Notes: generated by a model not told the origin, from the letters alone. A stretch of 10,429 bases of DNA from Rhodococcus sp. (in: high G+C Gram-positive bacteria) (GCA_012515885.1 JAAYXN010000048.1:1-10429); one strand, 5' to 3'; counted from the first letter of the stretch, positions 1-6,296 are shown. A program made the numbers and translations.

Positions 1-445
1 CGACGTCGTAGAGCTTGCCGGAGAAGTTGAGCTTCATGCCGTGGGTGAGGTGGCCACCGTGCGCGAGGTCCAGGCCGAGGATCTTCTCGCCCGGGCTCAT
101 CAGCGACATGAGCACGGCAGCGTTGGCCTGTGCACCCGAGTGCGGCTGAACGTTCGCGAACTCAGCACCGAACAGTTCCTTGGCGCGGGTACGAGCAAGA
201 TCCTCGATGATGTCGACGTTCTCGCAGCCACCGTAGTAGCGGCGACCCGGGTAGCCCTCGGCGTACTTGTTGGTCAGGACGCTGCCCTGTGCCTGCAGCA
301 CGGCGCGCGGAACGAAGTTCTCGGACGCAATCATCTCAAGGGTGTTGCGCTGGCGGCTGAGCTCACCGGCCATCGCCTCGGCGACCTCAGGGTCAAGTTC
401 GGTCAGCGGAACCGAGTTGATAGCGGAACCGGGCACAGCGGTCAT
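1..445 (-). CDS. glyA: Serine hydroxymethyltransferase, N-terminal part (runs off the left edge)
   Basis: This PLP enzyme interconverts serine and glycine while charging tetrahydrofolate with a one-carbon unit, in the cytosol. The first 148 residues are visible and carry family hallmarks: EMIASENFV (about residues 37-45), TNKYAEGYPGRRYYGGCE (58-75), NVQPHSGAQAN (98-108) and GLDLAHGGHLTHG (124-136). The lysine that binds PLP lies beyond the window. The start is the ATG at 443-445. A GGAGA at 453-457 read on this strand sits 7 bases upstream as ribosome binding site, and no other in-frame start fits the family N-terminus. A possible -10 (TAGACT) lies at 488-493. The upstream gene is the DUF885 peptidase on the same strand, 210 bases away, with two strong dyads between them. 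Truncated only by the window edge; the assignment is secure. Confidence 0.97.
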   Translation of the reverse strand, partial: MTAVPGSAINSVPLTELDPEVAEAMAGELSRQRNTLEMIASENFVPRAVLQAQGSVLTNKYAEGYPGRRYYGGCENVDIIEDLARTRAKELFGAEFANVQPHSGAQANAAVLMSLMSPGEKILGLDLAHGGHLTHGMKLNFSGKLYDV

Positions 446-452
446 CGACACA

Positions 453-457
453 TCTCC
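453..457 (-). promoter_or_regulatory. Ribosome binding site of glyA
   Basis: Read on the minus strand this is GGAGA, 7 bases before the ATG at 445. It supports that start codon. Confidence 0.7.
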
Positions 458-487
458 AAGATGGGGGTTCAGTACGAGTAGGCCCTA

Positions 488-493
488 AGTCTA
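488..493 (-). promoter_or_regulatory. Candidate -10 element of the glyA promoter
   Basis: On the minus strand the hexamer TAGACT fits the actinobacterial TANNNT -10 pattern and would start transcription about 35 bases before the glyA ATG. The matching -35 position, near 511-516, reads AACACC, a poor match, and falls inside the dyad at 511-541. This is inferred from pattern only. Confidence 0.35.
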
Positions 494-510
494 GTGAAGT
501 GCACTCGACT

Positions 511-541
511 GGTGTTCACACGGGTTGCACGTGCGAACGCC
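511..541. repeat. Imperfect inverted repeat upstream of glyA
   Basis: The core arms are GTTCACAC (514-521) and GTGCGAAC (531-538), 7 of 8 positions complementary. The pairing extends outward to 511/541 through one G-T pair and two G-C pairs, and the loop is 522-530. It overlaps the expected -35 region of glyA, so it may be an operator, or it may fold in RNA reading through from the DUF885 gene. No regulator family is recognised. Confidence 0.6.
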
Positions 542-542
542 C

Positions 543-595
543 GGGCACAATGTCGCAACGTATCCATCTAACGGATACGCAGTGACATTGTGTCC
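543..595. repeat. 53-base near-perfect hairpin between the DUF885 gene and glyA
   Basis: The outer stem pairs 543-554 with 584-595 (12 pairs, one of them G-T; the core is CACAATGTC against GACATTGTG). The inner stem pairs CGTATCC (559-565) with GGATACG (573-579). Between the stems is a small internal loop, 555-558 against 580-583, in which two of four positions can still pair. The terminal loop is 566-572. It begins 60 bases after the stop codon of the DUF885 gene and 98 bases before the glyA start. No T-run follows it on either strand, so it is not a classical intrinsic terminator. It could be a U-less terminator, an RNA processing site, an operator or a small repeat element. Confidence 0.8.
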
Positions 596-630
596 AAAAG
601 GAGGCAGCCGTCGCGGAGGCACAGGCGGAG

Positions 631-660
631 GTCTACCCCCACGTCTACCTGACGTCTACC
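631..660. repeat. Three short direct repeats GTCTACC
   Basis: GTCTACC occurs at 631-637, 643-649 and 654-660. The last two copies share the longer ACGTCTACC and are 11 bases apart, about one helical turn. The last copy contains the stop codon of the DUF885 gene on the minus strand. Function unknown; it may be chance or a remnant of tandem duplication. Confidence 0.4.
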
Positions 661-1864
661 CCACCGCGAGCTCGCTGCGCAGGGTCTGCGGGATCAGCGG
701 TTCATCGAGGAGTCGACGGAAACGCTCAGACCGCTCCGGCCCTACCGGCGCTTCACGCAGCCACGTCCCGAGCAGGCGATAACCCTCGACGTAGGTGCTG
801 ATGTATGCCCGCCACAGCGGCGACTGCAAGAACCGCAGCGACTGACGTGCCCGGTCAGGTGTCGTCAAGCTCCACCGCTGCAGGAAGGCTGCGACGTCAT
901 CCTCGCCGCGGTGTTCGTCGTGCAGCAGCAACGCCGCGTCCTGGCGCACGCTCAGTAGTTGCGCGGACGCCGTCGACAGTTCCTGCGCTGTAGCGCCGTC
1001 GAACCGCAAACCGAGGTCGGCGTAAATTTCCTGCGCCCATAGGCCCCAGTTTTCGCCGACGATCGACTCCAACGCGAGGTCCGCGAGCCCCTCCGCCATG
1101 AGGCACTGCGGGGTGTTGACGACGAACAGTGTCTGTTCCAGCTGACCGTCGCCGACCAGTCCGGCTTCTTTGCGGCAGTGCTCGGTGTGGTGACCGGGAT
1201 ACGACTCGTGGGCGATCAGGCGCGGCAAGTTAGCCATGTGCTGTTTGAGGTCGGAGTTGATGGCAACTTTCGACTGGTAGCCGCCGAGGTAGTAGTTGAA
1301 CCCTGACCACGGCTTATCGCCGACCACCTCATATTCGACGGTCTCGTTCTCGGGTAGCGGATACCGCCCGCGCACCAGATCGCGCAGCGCGCTGGAGAAG
1401 GCTTCGACGCAGTCACGTAGGCGTTCCGGCGGGATTTCGTCGGCCGCCCGGTGCGCGTGCACCCGCTCGGTCAATGGGCCCGGCCCGGGCAGGACGCGCT
1501 CAATCTTCTGATGTGCCTGCCGGTATTCGTCCTCGTCGCCGCGGGCGATACGCACATCGAAGTATGCGTACACCTCGTCGACGAATCCGACGTCGTCGCC
1601 ACTGAATTTTCGGGCGGAGCATTCCAACGCTTTCAGGTGCGCGTCGAGGAACGCCACGCGCTGCGCGGACAGGCCCGAACTGTCCAGTTCCCCGCGCAAG
1701 GTGCGGGCAGTGGCGGCGAGTTCACGAGGGTCCGGCGGCGAGGCATTTTCGACCTGACGGCGCAGCGCCGCGTCGCCGGTATAGGCGTCAACGAATCCCT
1801 CTTCGAGACGGTCGAAACTTAGCCCCAGCAGCAGGTATTGGCGAACTAGCGGGTCAGGCTCCAT
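656..1864 (-). CDS. DUF885 family zinc metallopeptidase (putative)
   Basis: A 402-residue protein of the DUF885 family, which belongs with gluzincin-like metallopeptidases. The zinc motif HESYPGHH lies at residues 219-226, with H219, E220 and the H225/H226 pair. A downstream MAEGLADLALE (about 256-266) probably supplies the third ligand, E258. I see no signal peptide, so it is probably cytosolic. Substrate is unknown. I chose the ATG at 1862-1864. A longer reading is open to a TTG at 1960 but adds 32 residues of poor character, and no family start is expected there. There is no Shine-Dalgarno sequence before 1864, but a TAGAGT at 1873-1878 is well placed for a leaderless transcript. It is divergent from coaA. 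The family is clear; the function is inferred only from the motif. Confidence 0.88.
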   Translation of the reverse strand: MEPDPLVRQYLLLGLSFDRLEEGFVDAYTGDAALRRQVENASPPDPRELAATARTLRGELDSSGLSAQRVAFLDAHLKALECSARKFSGDDVGFVDEVYAYFDVRIARGDEDEYRQAHQKIERVLPGPGPLTERVHAHRAADEIPPERLRDCVEAFSSALRDLVRGRYPLPENETVEYEVVGDKPWSGFNYYLGGYQSKVAINSDLKQHMANLPRLIAHESYPGHHTEHCRKEAGLVGDGQLEQTLFVVNTPQCLMAEGLADLALESIVGENWGLWAQEIYADLGLRFDGATAQELSTASAQLLSVRQDAALLLHDEHRGEDDVAAFLQRWSLTTPDRARQSLRFLQSPLWRAYISTYVEGYRLLGTWLREAPVGPERSERFRRLLDEPLIPQTLRSELAVG

Positions 1865-1872
1865 AGGTTCGC

Positions 1873-1878
1873 ACTCTA
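1873..1878 (-). promoter_or_regulatory. Candidate -10 of the DUF885 gene (leaderless)
   Basis: Minus-strand TAGAGT ends 8 bases before the ATG at 1864, so transcription would begin at or just before the start codon. No ribosome binding site is visible there. An overlapping TACTAG at 1876-1881 is an alternative. No good -35 is visible. Confidence 0.35.
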
Positions 1879-2013
1879 GTACGATTTCGAAATACGACGC
1901 GGTGTAGGACGGGGCGCTGTCATGGCAGGTCAACGATGAGCGCACAATTCGACTATGCAACCGCTACCGGCGATGAGTTCACCTGCAGCCAGCATCGAGT
2001 GTGAGCAGCACTG

Positions 2014-2946
2014 ATGTCGAAAGCTAGCGAACCGAGCCCCTACGTCGAGTTCGACCGCAAACAGTGGCGGACCCTGCGTAAATCCACCCCGCTGGTACTC
2101 ACCGAAGACGAACTGCGCGGCCTGCGCGGCCTTGGTGAGCAGATCGACCTTGAGGAAGTCGCCGAGGTGTATCTGCCTTTGGCCCGACTTATCCACCTTC
2201 AGGTCGCTGCGCGGCAACGGCTCTTCGCCGCCACCGCAACGTTCCTCGGTGAGAAACATCCCGACCGCCAGGTGCCGTTTGTGATTGGTGTCGCGGGCAG
2301 CGTCGCTGTCGGCAAATCCACCACCGCGCGTGTGCTGCAAGCGCTGCTTGCGCGTTGGGAACATCACCCCCGCGTCGACCTGGTGACCACAGACGGGTTC
2401 CTTTATCCCACAAGGGAACTCGAACGTCGCGGCATGATGCACCGCAAAGGATTCCCGGAAAGCTACGACCGGCGCAAGCTGTTGCGGTTTGTCACCGAGG
2501 TCAAATCAGGCGCCCGTGAAGTAGCCGCCCCCGTCTACTCGCACACCTCGTACGACATCGTCCCCGGGCAGTATCACCTGATCAAACAGCCCGACATCCT
2601 CATCATTGAGGGGCTCAACGTTCTGCAAACCGGCCCGCGGCTGATGGTGTCTGACCTGTTCGACTTCTCCATCTACGTCGACGCCCGCATTGAAGACATC
2701 GAGAAGTGGTACGTCGACCGATTCTTGGCGCTGCGCAAGACCTCGTTCGCCAACCCCGACGCCCATTTCCATCACTATTCGACGTTGACGGACCGGGACG
2801 CGTCGTCGGCGGCGAAAGAAATCTGGAACACCATTAACCGCCCCAACCTGGTGGACAACATTTTGCCGACCCGCCCGCGCGCCACCCTCGTTTTGCGCAA
2901 GGACGCCGACCACACCATTAACCGTCTCCGGCTGCGCAAACTGTAA
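2014..2946 (+). CDS. coaA: Type I pantothenate kinase
   Basis: Phosphorylates pantothenate with ATP, the first and usually rate-setting step of coenzyme A synthesis, in the cytosol. The 310 residues match the usual length of bacterial CoaA. The P-loop GVAGSVAVGKST spans residues 92-103 with K101, and TTDGFLYP follows at about 125-132 with the catalytic aspartate D127. Further family blocks are KGFPESYD, PVYSHTSYDIVP and LIIEGLNVLQ. The start is the ATG at 2014. The ribosome binding site is weak, and the GTG at 2001 is out of frame and soon meets a stop. The gene is divergent from the DUF885 peptidase and converges on the prenyl synthase, with only 5 bases between the two stop codons. CoaA enzymes are generally inhibited by CoA at the protein level; I see no transcriptional control site here. 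Confidence 0.97.
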   Translation: MSKASEPSPYVEFDRKQWRTLRKSTPLVLTEDELRGLRGLGEQIDLEEVAEVYLPLARLIHLQVAARQRLFAATATFLGEKHPDRQVPFVIGVAGSVAVGKSTTARVLQALLARWEHHPRVDLVTTDGFLYPTRELERRGMMHRKGFPESYDRRKLLRFVTEVKSGAREVAAPVYSHTSYDIVPGQYHLIKQPDILIIEGLNVLQTGPRLMVSDLFDFSIYVDARIEDIEKWYVDRFLALRKTSFANPDAHFHHYSTLTDRDASSAAKEIWNTINRPNLVDNILPTRPRATLVLRKDADHTINRLRLRKL

Positions 2947-2951
2947 GACGC

Positions 2952-3719
2952 CTATGCGCCGAAACGGCGGTGCCGGGCAGCGTAGTCACGCAGTGCGCGC
3001 AGGAAGTCGACGCGACGGAACTCGGGCCAATACGCTTCGGTGAACCAAATCTCGGAGTACGCGCTCTGCCACAGCAGAAAGCCCGATAGTCGCTGCTCGC
3101 CGGACGTGCGGATCACCAAATCCGGATCCGGCTGCCCGGAGGTGTAGAGGTGGCGCTCAATGTTGGTGACGGTAATCGCGTCGACAAGCTCCTGGCCCGA
3201 CAATCCGTCGCTGAGTTTGTCGCCAACGAGCGCCTGTACGGCGTCCACGATCTCCTGCCGTCCGCCATAACCGATCGCGACGTTCACGTGCGTGCCTGTG
3301 CGACCCTGTGTGCGTTCAGCAGCGTCCCGGAGCCGCCGTGACAGATCAGGCGGAAGCAGATCAAGCGCACCGACAATCTTGACGCTCCAGTTTTGGCCGG
3401 GCCCAGAGATCTCTTCAACGACGTCGGTGATGATCTCAAGGAGCGTGTCCAGTTCTTCTGGATCGCGTCGCAAATTTTCCGTGGAGAGCAGGTAGATGGT
3501 GGCCATCTCGATGCCGGCGGCGTCGCACCATTCCAGCATTTCCGCGATCTTGAGCGCGCCCATCCGATGCCCGTGGCTGACGTCGGTGAAACCGTTTTCC
3601 CGTGCCCAACGACGGTTGCCGTCACACATGACCGCCACGTGGCGAGGGTGCTCCATACCGTCGAGCTTCGACAGCAATCGACGCTCGTAGAGCCTGTAGA
3701 GGAGGGAACGCGCACTCAC
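2952..3719 (-). CDS. Short-chain Z-isoprenyl diphosphate synthase (Z-FPP synthase type, Rv1086-like)
   Basis: A cis-prenyltransferase of the UppS family. The catalytic aspartate block MCDGNRRWA lies at about residues 31-39 (D33). YLLSTENL and the C-terminal RTSGEQRLSGFLLWQSAYSEIWF are strongly conserved. The sequence resembles M. tuberculosis Rv1086, which makes omega,E,Z-farnesyl diphosphate from geranyl diphosphate; a second synthase elongates this to decaprenyl diphosphate, the cell-wall lipid carrier. The short-chain product is inferred from that resemblance. I chose the GTG at 3717-3719 (255 residues), because the following LLYRLYERRL matches the N-terminus of Rv1086. The reading can be extended to a TTG at 3812 with 31 unconvincing residues, or shortened to the ATG at 3656. 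It converges on coaA and is divergent from trhA. A generic annotation would be uppS or isoprenyl transferase. Confidence 0.93.
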   Translation of the reverse strand: MSARSLLYRLYERRLLSKLDGMEHPRHVAVMCDGNRRWARENGFTDVSHGHRMGALKIAEMLEWCDAAGIEMATIYLLSTENLRRDPEELDTLLEIITDVVEEISGPGQNWSVKIVGALDLLPPDLSRRLRDAAERTQGRTGTHVNVAIGYGGRQEIVDAVQALVGDKLSDGLSGQELVDAITVTNIERHLYTSGQPDPDLVIRTSGEQRLSGFLLWQSAYSEIWFTEAYWPEFRRVDFLRALRDYAARHRRFGA

Positions 3720-3741
3720 CGGGCAATCACCATGAGGCCCA

Positions 3742-3747
3742 ACACTA
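3742..3747 (-). promoter_or_regulatory. Candidate -10 of the Z-prenyl synthase gene
   Basis: Minus-strand TAGTGT lies 22 bases before the chosen GTG start and would give a leader of about 15 bases. The -35 region is not convincing. Confidence 0.3.
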
Positions 3748-3817
3748 CGCCGTTTTATTACGTCCACCACTTGCCTGGCTGAACTTTGCGAGTCGTTCGG
3801 TACGCTCTGCAATAGAT

Positions 3818-3845
3818 CACTAACCTACGGTTGCGTAGGTTAGTG
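3818..3845. promoter_or_regulatory. 28-base perfect palindrome upstream of trhA, probable operator
   Basis: Arms of 12 bases, CACTAACCTACG (3818-3829) and CGTAGGTTAGTG (3834-3845), are perfectly complementary around the 4-base centre GTTG. Each arm contains a TAGGTT, on opposite strands, that could serve as a -10 element; on the plus strand it is at 3836-3841. It ends 26 bases before the trhA start and 12 bases before its ribosome binding site. Length and symmetry suit a dimeric repressor, for example TetR type. The regulator is not identified; the tetR gene at 4546-5193 is the nearest candidate, but nothing links it directly. Confidence 0.75.
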
Positions 3846-3857
3846 GATGCGACCAAC

Positions 3858-3864
3858 GAAGGAG
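3858..3864 (+). promoter_or_regulatory. Ribosome binding site of trhA
   Basis: GAAGGAG, 7 bases before the ATG at 3872, fixes that start. Confidence 0.8.
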
Positions 3865-3871
3865 CAGCTCC

Positions 3872-4549
3872 ATGACGGCGTTCGGTATCGACGAGCTTCC
3901 CGTCAAACCGCGGATGCGCGGATGGATTCACCTGTGGGCGTGTGTAGTCGCGATCATCGCGTGCGGCGCGCTCGTCGCCTATGCGGCCACCGAAGTCTCA
4001 CCGCGAGCTGTGATCGCGACCTCGGTATACGGCGTGACCGTGTGCGCCCTGTTCGCCGTCAGCGCGACCTATCACCGCATCCACTGGAACACTGTTGCCG
4101 CACGCATCCGCATGAAACGCGCAGATCACTCGATGATCTTCCTGTTTATCGCGGGCAGCTACACCCCGTTCGCGATGCTGGCGCTGCCAACGGCAACGGG
4201 ACGCACCCTCATGATCGTGGTGTGGTCCGGCGCGCTCGCAGGCGTCGCCCTCAAAATGCTGTGGCCGACGGCGCCGCGCTGGGTAGGTGTGCCGCTGTAT
4301 CTGTTGCTCGGCTGGGCGATCGTGCCGGTCGCCCCCGAACTTGTGCAGCAGGTCGGTTATACGCCCATGATTCTGCTGCTCATCGGCGGTTTGCTCTACA
4401 GCGGCGGCGCCATTTTGTATGCCACCAAGTGGCCCAACCCGTGGCCAGAAACCTTCGGCCACCACGAGTTCTTTCACGCGGCCACCGCCATCGCGGCGCT
4501 CTGTCACTACATCGCGGTGTGGTGGGTCGTGGTGGCCTACGCCAGTTAG
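3872..4549 (+). CDS. trhA: Hemolysin III / PAQR family membrane protein (TrhA-like)
   Basis: A 225-residue integral membrane protein with about seven hydrophobic segments, the usual size and topology of bacterial PAQR proteins. The family's metal-site residues are present: SATYH with S64 and H68, the RMKRADHSMIFLFIAGSYTP block with D85 and H86, and HEFFH with H198 and H202 near the C-terminus. Bacterial members called hemolysin III or TrhA are tied to membrane lipid homeostasis; the hemolysin name is historical. The ATG at 3872 has a good ribosome binding site 7 bases upstream. A perfect 28-base palindrome sits just before that, so this gene is probably repressor-controlled. Its TAG stop overlaps the stop of tetR on the other strand by 4 bases. 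In M. tuberculosis the homologue would be Rv1085c, also beside the Z-prenyl synthase gene. Confidence 0.92.
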   Translation: MTAFGIDELPVKPRMRGWIHLWACVVAIIACGALVAYAATEVSPRAVIATSVYGVTVCALFAVSATYHRIHWNTVAARIRMKRADHSMIFLFIAGSYTPFAMLALPTATGRTLMIVVWSGALAGVALKMLWPTAPRWVGVPLYLLLGWAIVPVAPELVQQVGYTPMILLLIGGLLYSGGAILYATKWPNPWPETFGHHEFFHAATAIAALCHYIAVWWVVVAYAS

Positions 4550-5193
4550 TCGGCGTCCGCCTGTTCGATGTCGATTGCTGAGCCGACTGGGCGGGTGACG
4601 ATCTCAAAAACATCGCTGATCGTGGTGGCCAAGGATTGCGTAAACCCAGACTCCGCCCAGTGGAAGATTCCGGAGAGGAATCCCCACACAGCCATGGCGA
4701 CGAGCACTCGCACTTCAAAATCTGACCCGTCGCGGCCAAGCCGAGACGCCACGATCTCCCGGATTTCTACTTCTTGCTTTTGTGCGTCGCGGACCATGCC
4801 CGCGTGCACTTCCGGTTCACTCACGACATACGCCATTCGACGCTGAACTCGCTCTTCGTCGCCCGGCCCCAGCACCGACATGAACAATCCCGCGCCGTGC
4901 CTGAGGATCTCCATCATTTGCGGAACTGTCCACGTGGCCCCGGAGTCGACTGAACGCAATAGTTCCAGGATCCGCGGGTCGTACTCGTCGTGGAGGATGA
5001 GCTGTTCTTTAGTACCGAAGTAGCGGTACACGCTGCTGGGCGAGACGCCCGCATCCGCTGCAACCTGCTCGACCGTGAACTGCCGATACCCAAAGCGGTC
5101 AAAGAGATCGAGTGCGGACGCTTGTATCCGCCGCATCGCTTCAAGCCGCTTGCGCTCGCGCAACCCGGGCGCGGGCGGCGGTTGTGTGCTCAC
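4546..5193 (-). CDS. TetR family transcriptional regulator, probable repressor of the adjacent ABC exporter
   Basis: A 215-residue protein, normal TetR length. The N-terminal helix-turn-helix is clear at about residues 23-66, with FTVEQVAADAGVSPSSVYRYFGTKEQL as its core. The C-terminal part (about 70-215) would be the ligand-binding and dimer domain and is too divergent to predict a ligand. The start is a GTG at 5191-5193 with no ribosome binding site, but a TAAGGT at 5201-5206 is placed for a leaderless transcript. It is transcribed divergently from the exporter genes, the classic arrangement for a local repressor. The set resembles M. tuberculosis Rv1219c with Rv1218c-Rv1217c, where the regulator acts on the transporter genes; there, as I recall, all three lie on one strand. 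The role as exporter repressor is inferred from position. Confidence 0.92.
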   Translation of the reverse strand: MSTQPPPAPGLRERKRLEAMRRIQASALDLFDRFGYRQFTVEQVAADAGVSPSSVYRYFGTKEQLILHDEYDPRILELLRSVDSGATWTVPQMMEILRHGAGLFMSVLGPGDEERVQRRMAYVVSEPEVHAGMVRDAQKQEVEIREIVASRLGRDGSDFEVRVLVAMAVWGFLSGIFHWAESGFTQSLATTISDVFEIVTRPVGSAIDIEQADAD

Positions 5194-5200
5194 CTACAGA

Positions 5201-5206
5201 ACCTTA
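5201..5206 (-). promoter_or_regulatory. Candidate -10 of tetR (leaderless)
   Basis: Minus-strand TAAGGT is followed by 7 bases and then the GTG start at 5193, so the message would begin at the start codon. No Shine-Dalgarno sequence is present to argue otherwise. Confidence 0.4.
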
Positions 5207-5247
5207 CCCAACCCACACTGCACCCAACTCACAACAATCTGAAAGTC

Positions 5248-5281
5248 ACTTGCAGTTTCAAAGGGCGTACTTGTAGTGTCA
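5248..5281. repeat. Pair of 13-base direct repeats in the tetR-exporter intergenic region
   Basis: ACTTGCAGTTTCA (5248-5260) and ACTTGTAGTGTCA (5269-5281) agree at 11 of 13 positions and start 21 bases apart, two helical turns. The same stretch holds a possible exporter promoter: -35 TTGCAG (5250-5255), 18-base spacer, -10 TAGTGT (5274-5279). The repeats would therefore place two protein copies on the same face of the promoter. Protein unknown; tetR is the obvious candidate. Confidence 0.5.
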
Positions 5282-5297
5282 GTTAAAAGTTGACAGT
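5275..5297. promoter_or_regulatory. Operator-like inverted repeat with embedded TTGACA
   Basis: AGTGTCA (5275-5281) and TGACAGT (5291-5297) are complementary at 6 of 7 positions across a 9-base spacer. The consensus -35 hexamer TTGACA (5290-5295) overlaps the right arm, though no good -10 follows at 17-18 bases. Size and position suit a TetR dimer site controlling the exporter genes. Confidence 0.5.
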
Positions 5298-5306
5298 GAC
5301 TCTCAG

Positions 5307-5330
5307 GTTGGTGGCAGTCGGGTCGCCAAC
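5307..5330 (+). other. Possible 5' leader hairpin of the exporter operon
   Basis: The RNA could pair 5307-5315 with 5322-5330 (9 pairs, two of them G-U) around a 6-base loop. It lies between the operator-like cluster and the ribosome binding site at 5346-5353, about 15 bases short of it. It may only affect message stability. Confidence 0.35.
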
Positions 5331-5345
5331 TCCAATCGCCCTACT

Positions 5346-5353
5346 GGGGAGGA
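5346..5353 (+). promoter_or_regulatory. Ribosome binding site of the ABC ATPase gene
   Basis: GGGGAGGA ends 4 bases before the ATG at 5358, one of the strongest ribosome binding sites in the window, and it settles the start. Confidence 0.8.
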
Positions 5354-5357
5354 CAAG

Positions 5358-6296
5358 ATGGCGAACGAAGAACTGCGCGCATCTCGAACTGAATCCGTGA
5401 TCCGCATCGAGAATCTCACCAAGAGCTACGGGGCTTTCCGCGCACTATCCGGACTCGATCTCGACATCAACCGCGCAGAAGTCCACGGCTTCCTCGGCCC
5501 CAACGGTGCCCGCAAGTCCACCACCATCCGAATCCTGCTGGGATTACTAGGTTTTGATTCAGGAACAGCGGAAGTATTTGGCCTGCACCCGCGCACAGAC
5601 GCACTCGCCATCCATCGCCGTCTCGCCTATGTTCCCGGCGACGTCAGCCTGTGGCCTGCACTGACCGGCGGCGAAGTCATCGACCTGCTGGGGCAAATGC
5701 GCGCCAACCAAAATCGCCGTCGACGCAACGAACTGGTCGAACGCTTCGAGCTCGACACCACCAAACGCGCCGGAACCTATTCGAAAGGCAACCGCCAAAA
5801 GGTGGCCCTCGTCGCCGCCTTCGCTGCAGATGCGGAACTGCTCATCCTCGACGAACCCACATCCGGCCTGGATCCTCTGATGGAGCGAGTGTTTACCGAG
5901 TGTGTCCGCGAAGCCAGTGAGCGCGGCGCGACGGTACTGCTGTCGAGTCACATCCTCAGCGAAGTCGAGAAGCTCTGTGATCGCGTCAGCATCATCCGAT
6001 CGGGTCGCACCGTGCAGTCCGGAACTCTTGACGAACTTCGGGCCCGCACCAGAACATCGGTCAGCGCAACCACTCGGACTTCTGTTACTGGACTCGAAGC
6101 GATCACCGGTGTCGCCGACGTTATCAGCGACGACACAACCATCACGTTCACCGTCGACGCCGACCACCTTGACTCAGCAATCGCACTTGTCGGTCGCCAC
6201 GGCCTCGTTGCACTCAGTTCCGCACCGCCAGCTCTTGAAGACCTCTTCCTTGAGCACTACACGTTGGCCGCAGATGGCGAGGTCGCGACGGTATGA
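5358..6296 (+). CDS. ABC exporter ATP-binding protein (tetronasin/multidrug type) with altered Walker A
   Basis: A 312-residue ATPase subunit of an ABC-2 exporter, on the inner face of the membrane. The order of motifs is normal: Walker A region GPNGARKST (47-55), YVPGD (91-95) at the Q-loop position, signature YSKGNRQKV (141-149), Walker B LLILDEPT (161-168), SGLDP (169-173) and H-loop SSH with H198. The C-terminal 100 residues are the usual accessory extension. The odd feature is R52: Walker A normally reads GPNGAGKST, and one base change, GGC to CGC at 5511, would give the arginine seen. Whether it hydrolyses ATP normally is therefore open. The ATG at 5358 has a strong ribosome binding site. 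The stop overlaps the permease start as ATGA, indicating translational coupling. It resembles M. tuberculosis Rv1218c. Confidence 0.94.
   Translation: MANEELRASRTESVIRIENLTKSYGAFRALSGLDLDINRAEVHGFLGPNGARKSTTIRILLGLLGFDSGTAEVFGLHPRTDALAIHRRLAYVPGDVSLWPALTGGEVIDLLGQMRANQNRRRRNELVERFELDTTKRAGTYSKGNRQKVALVAAFAADAELLILDEPTSGLDPLMERVFTECVREASERGATVLLSSHILSEVEKLCDRVSIIRSGRTVQSGTLDELRARTRTSVSATTRTSVTGLEAITGVADVISDDTTITFTVDADHLDSAIALVGRHGLVALSSAPPALEDLFLEHYTLAADGEVATV

Noticed and set aside
41..481. Plus-strand open frame of 146 codons
   Set aside because: It is the antisense shadow of glyA, whose protein matches serine hydroxymethyltransferase throughout.
446..655. A riboswitch (such as a ZTP or glycine type) upstream of glyA
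   Set aside because: The strong hairpins are simple dyads. I could not find the conserved core sequences of either class, and the larger hairpin lies upstream of the likely promoter rather than in the leader.
1865..1960. N-terminal extension of the DUF885 protein to a TTG at 1960
   Set aside because: It adds 32 residues without family character and uses a rare start; the ATG at 1864 has a suitable -10 in front of it.
3720..3812. N-terminal extension of the prenyl synthase to a TTG at 3812
   Set aside because: The extra 31 residues do not resemble the family, while the GTG at 3719 begins just before the conserved LLYRLYERRL.
3818..3845. The palindrome as a transcription terminator
   Set aside because: No gene ends near it (both flanking genes start away from it) and no T-run follows.
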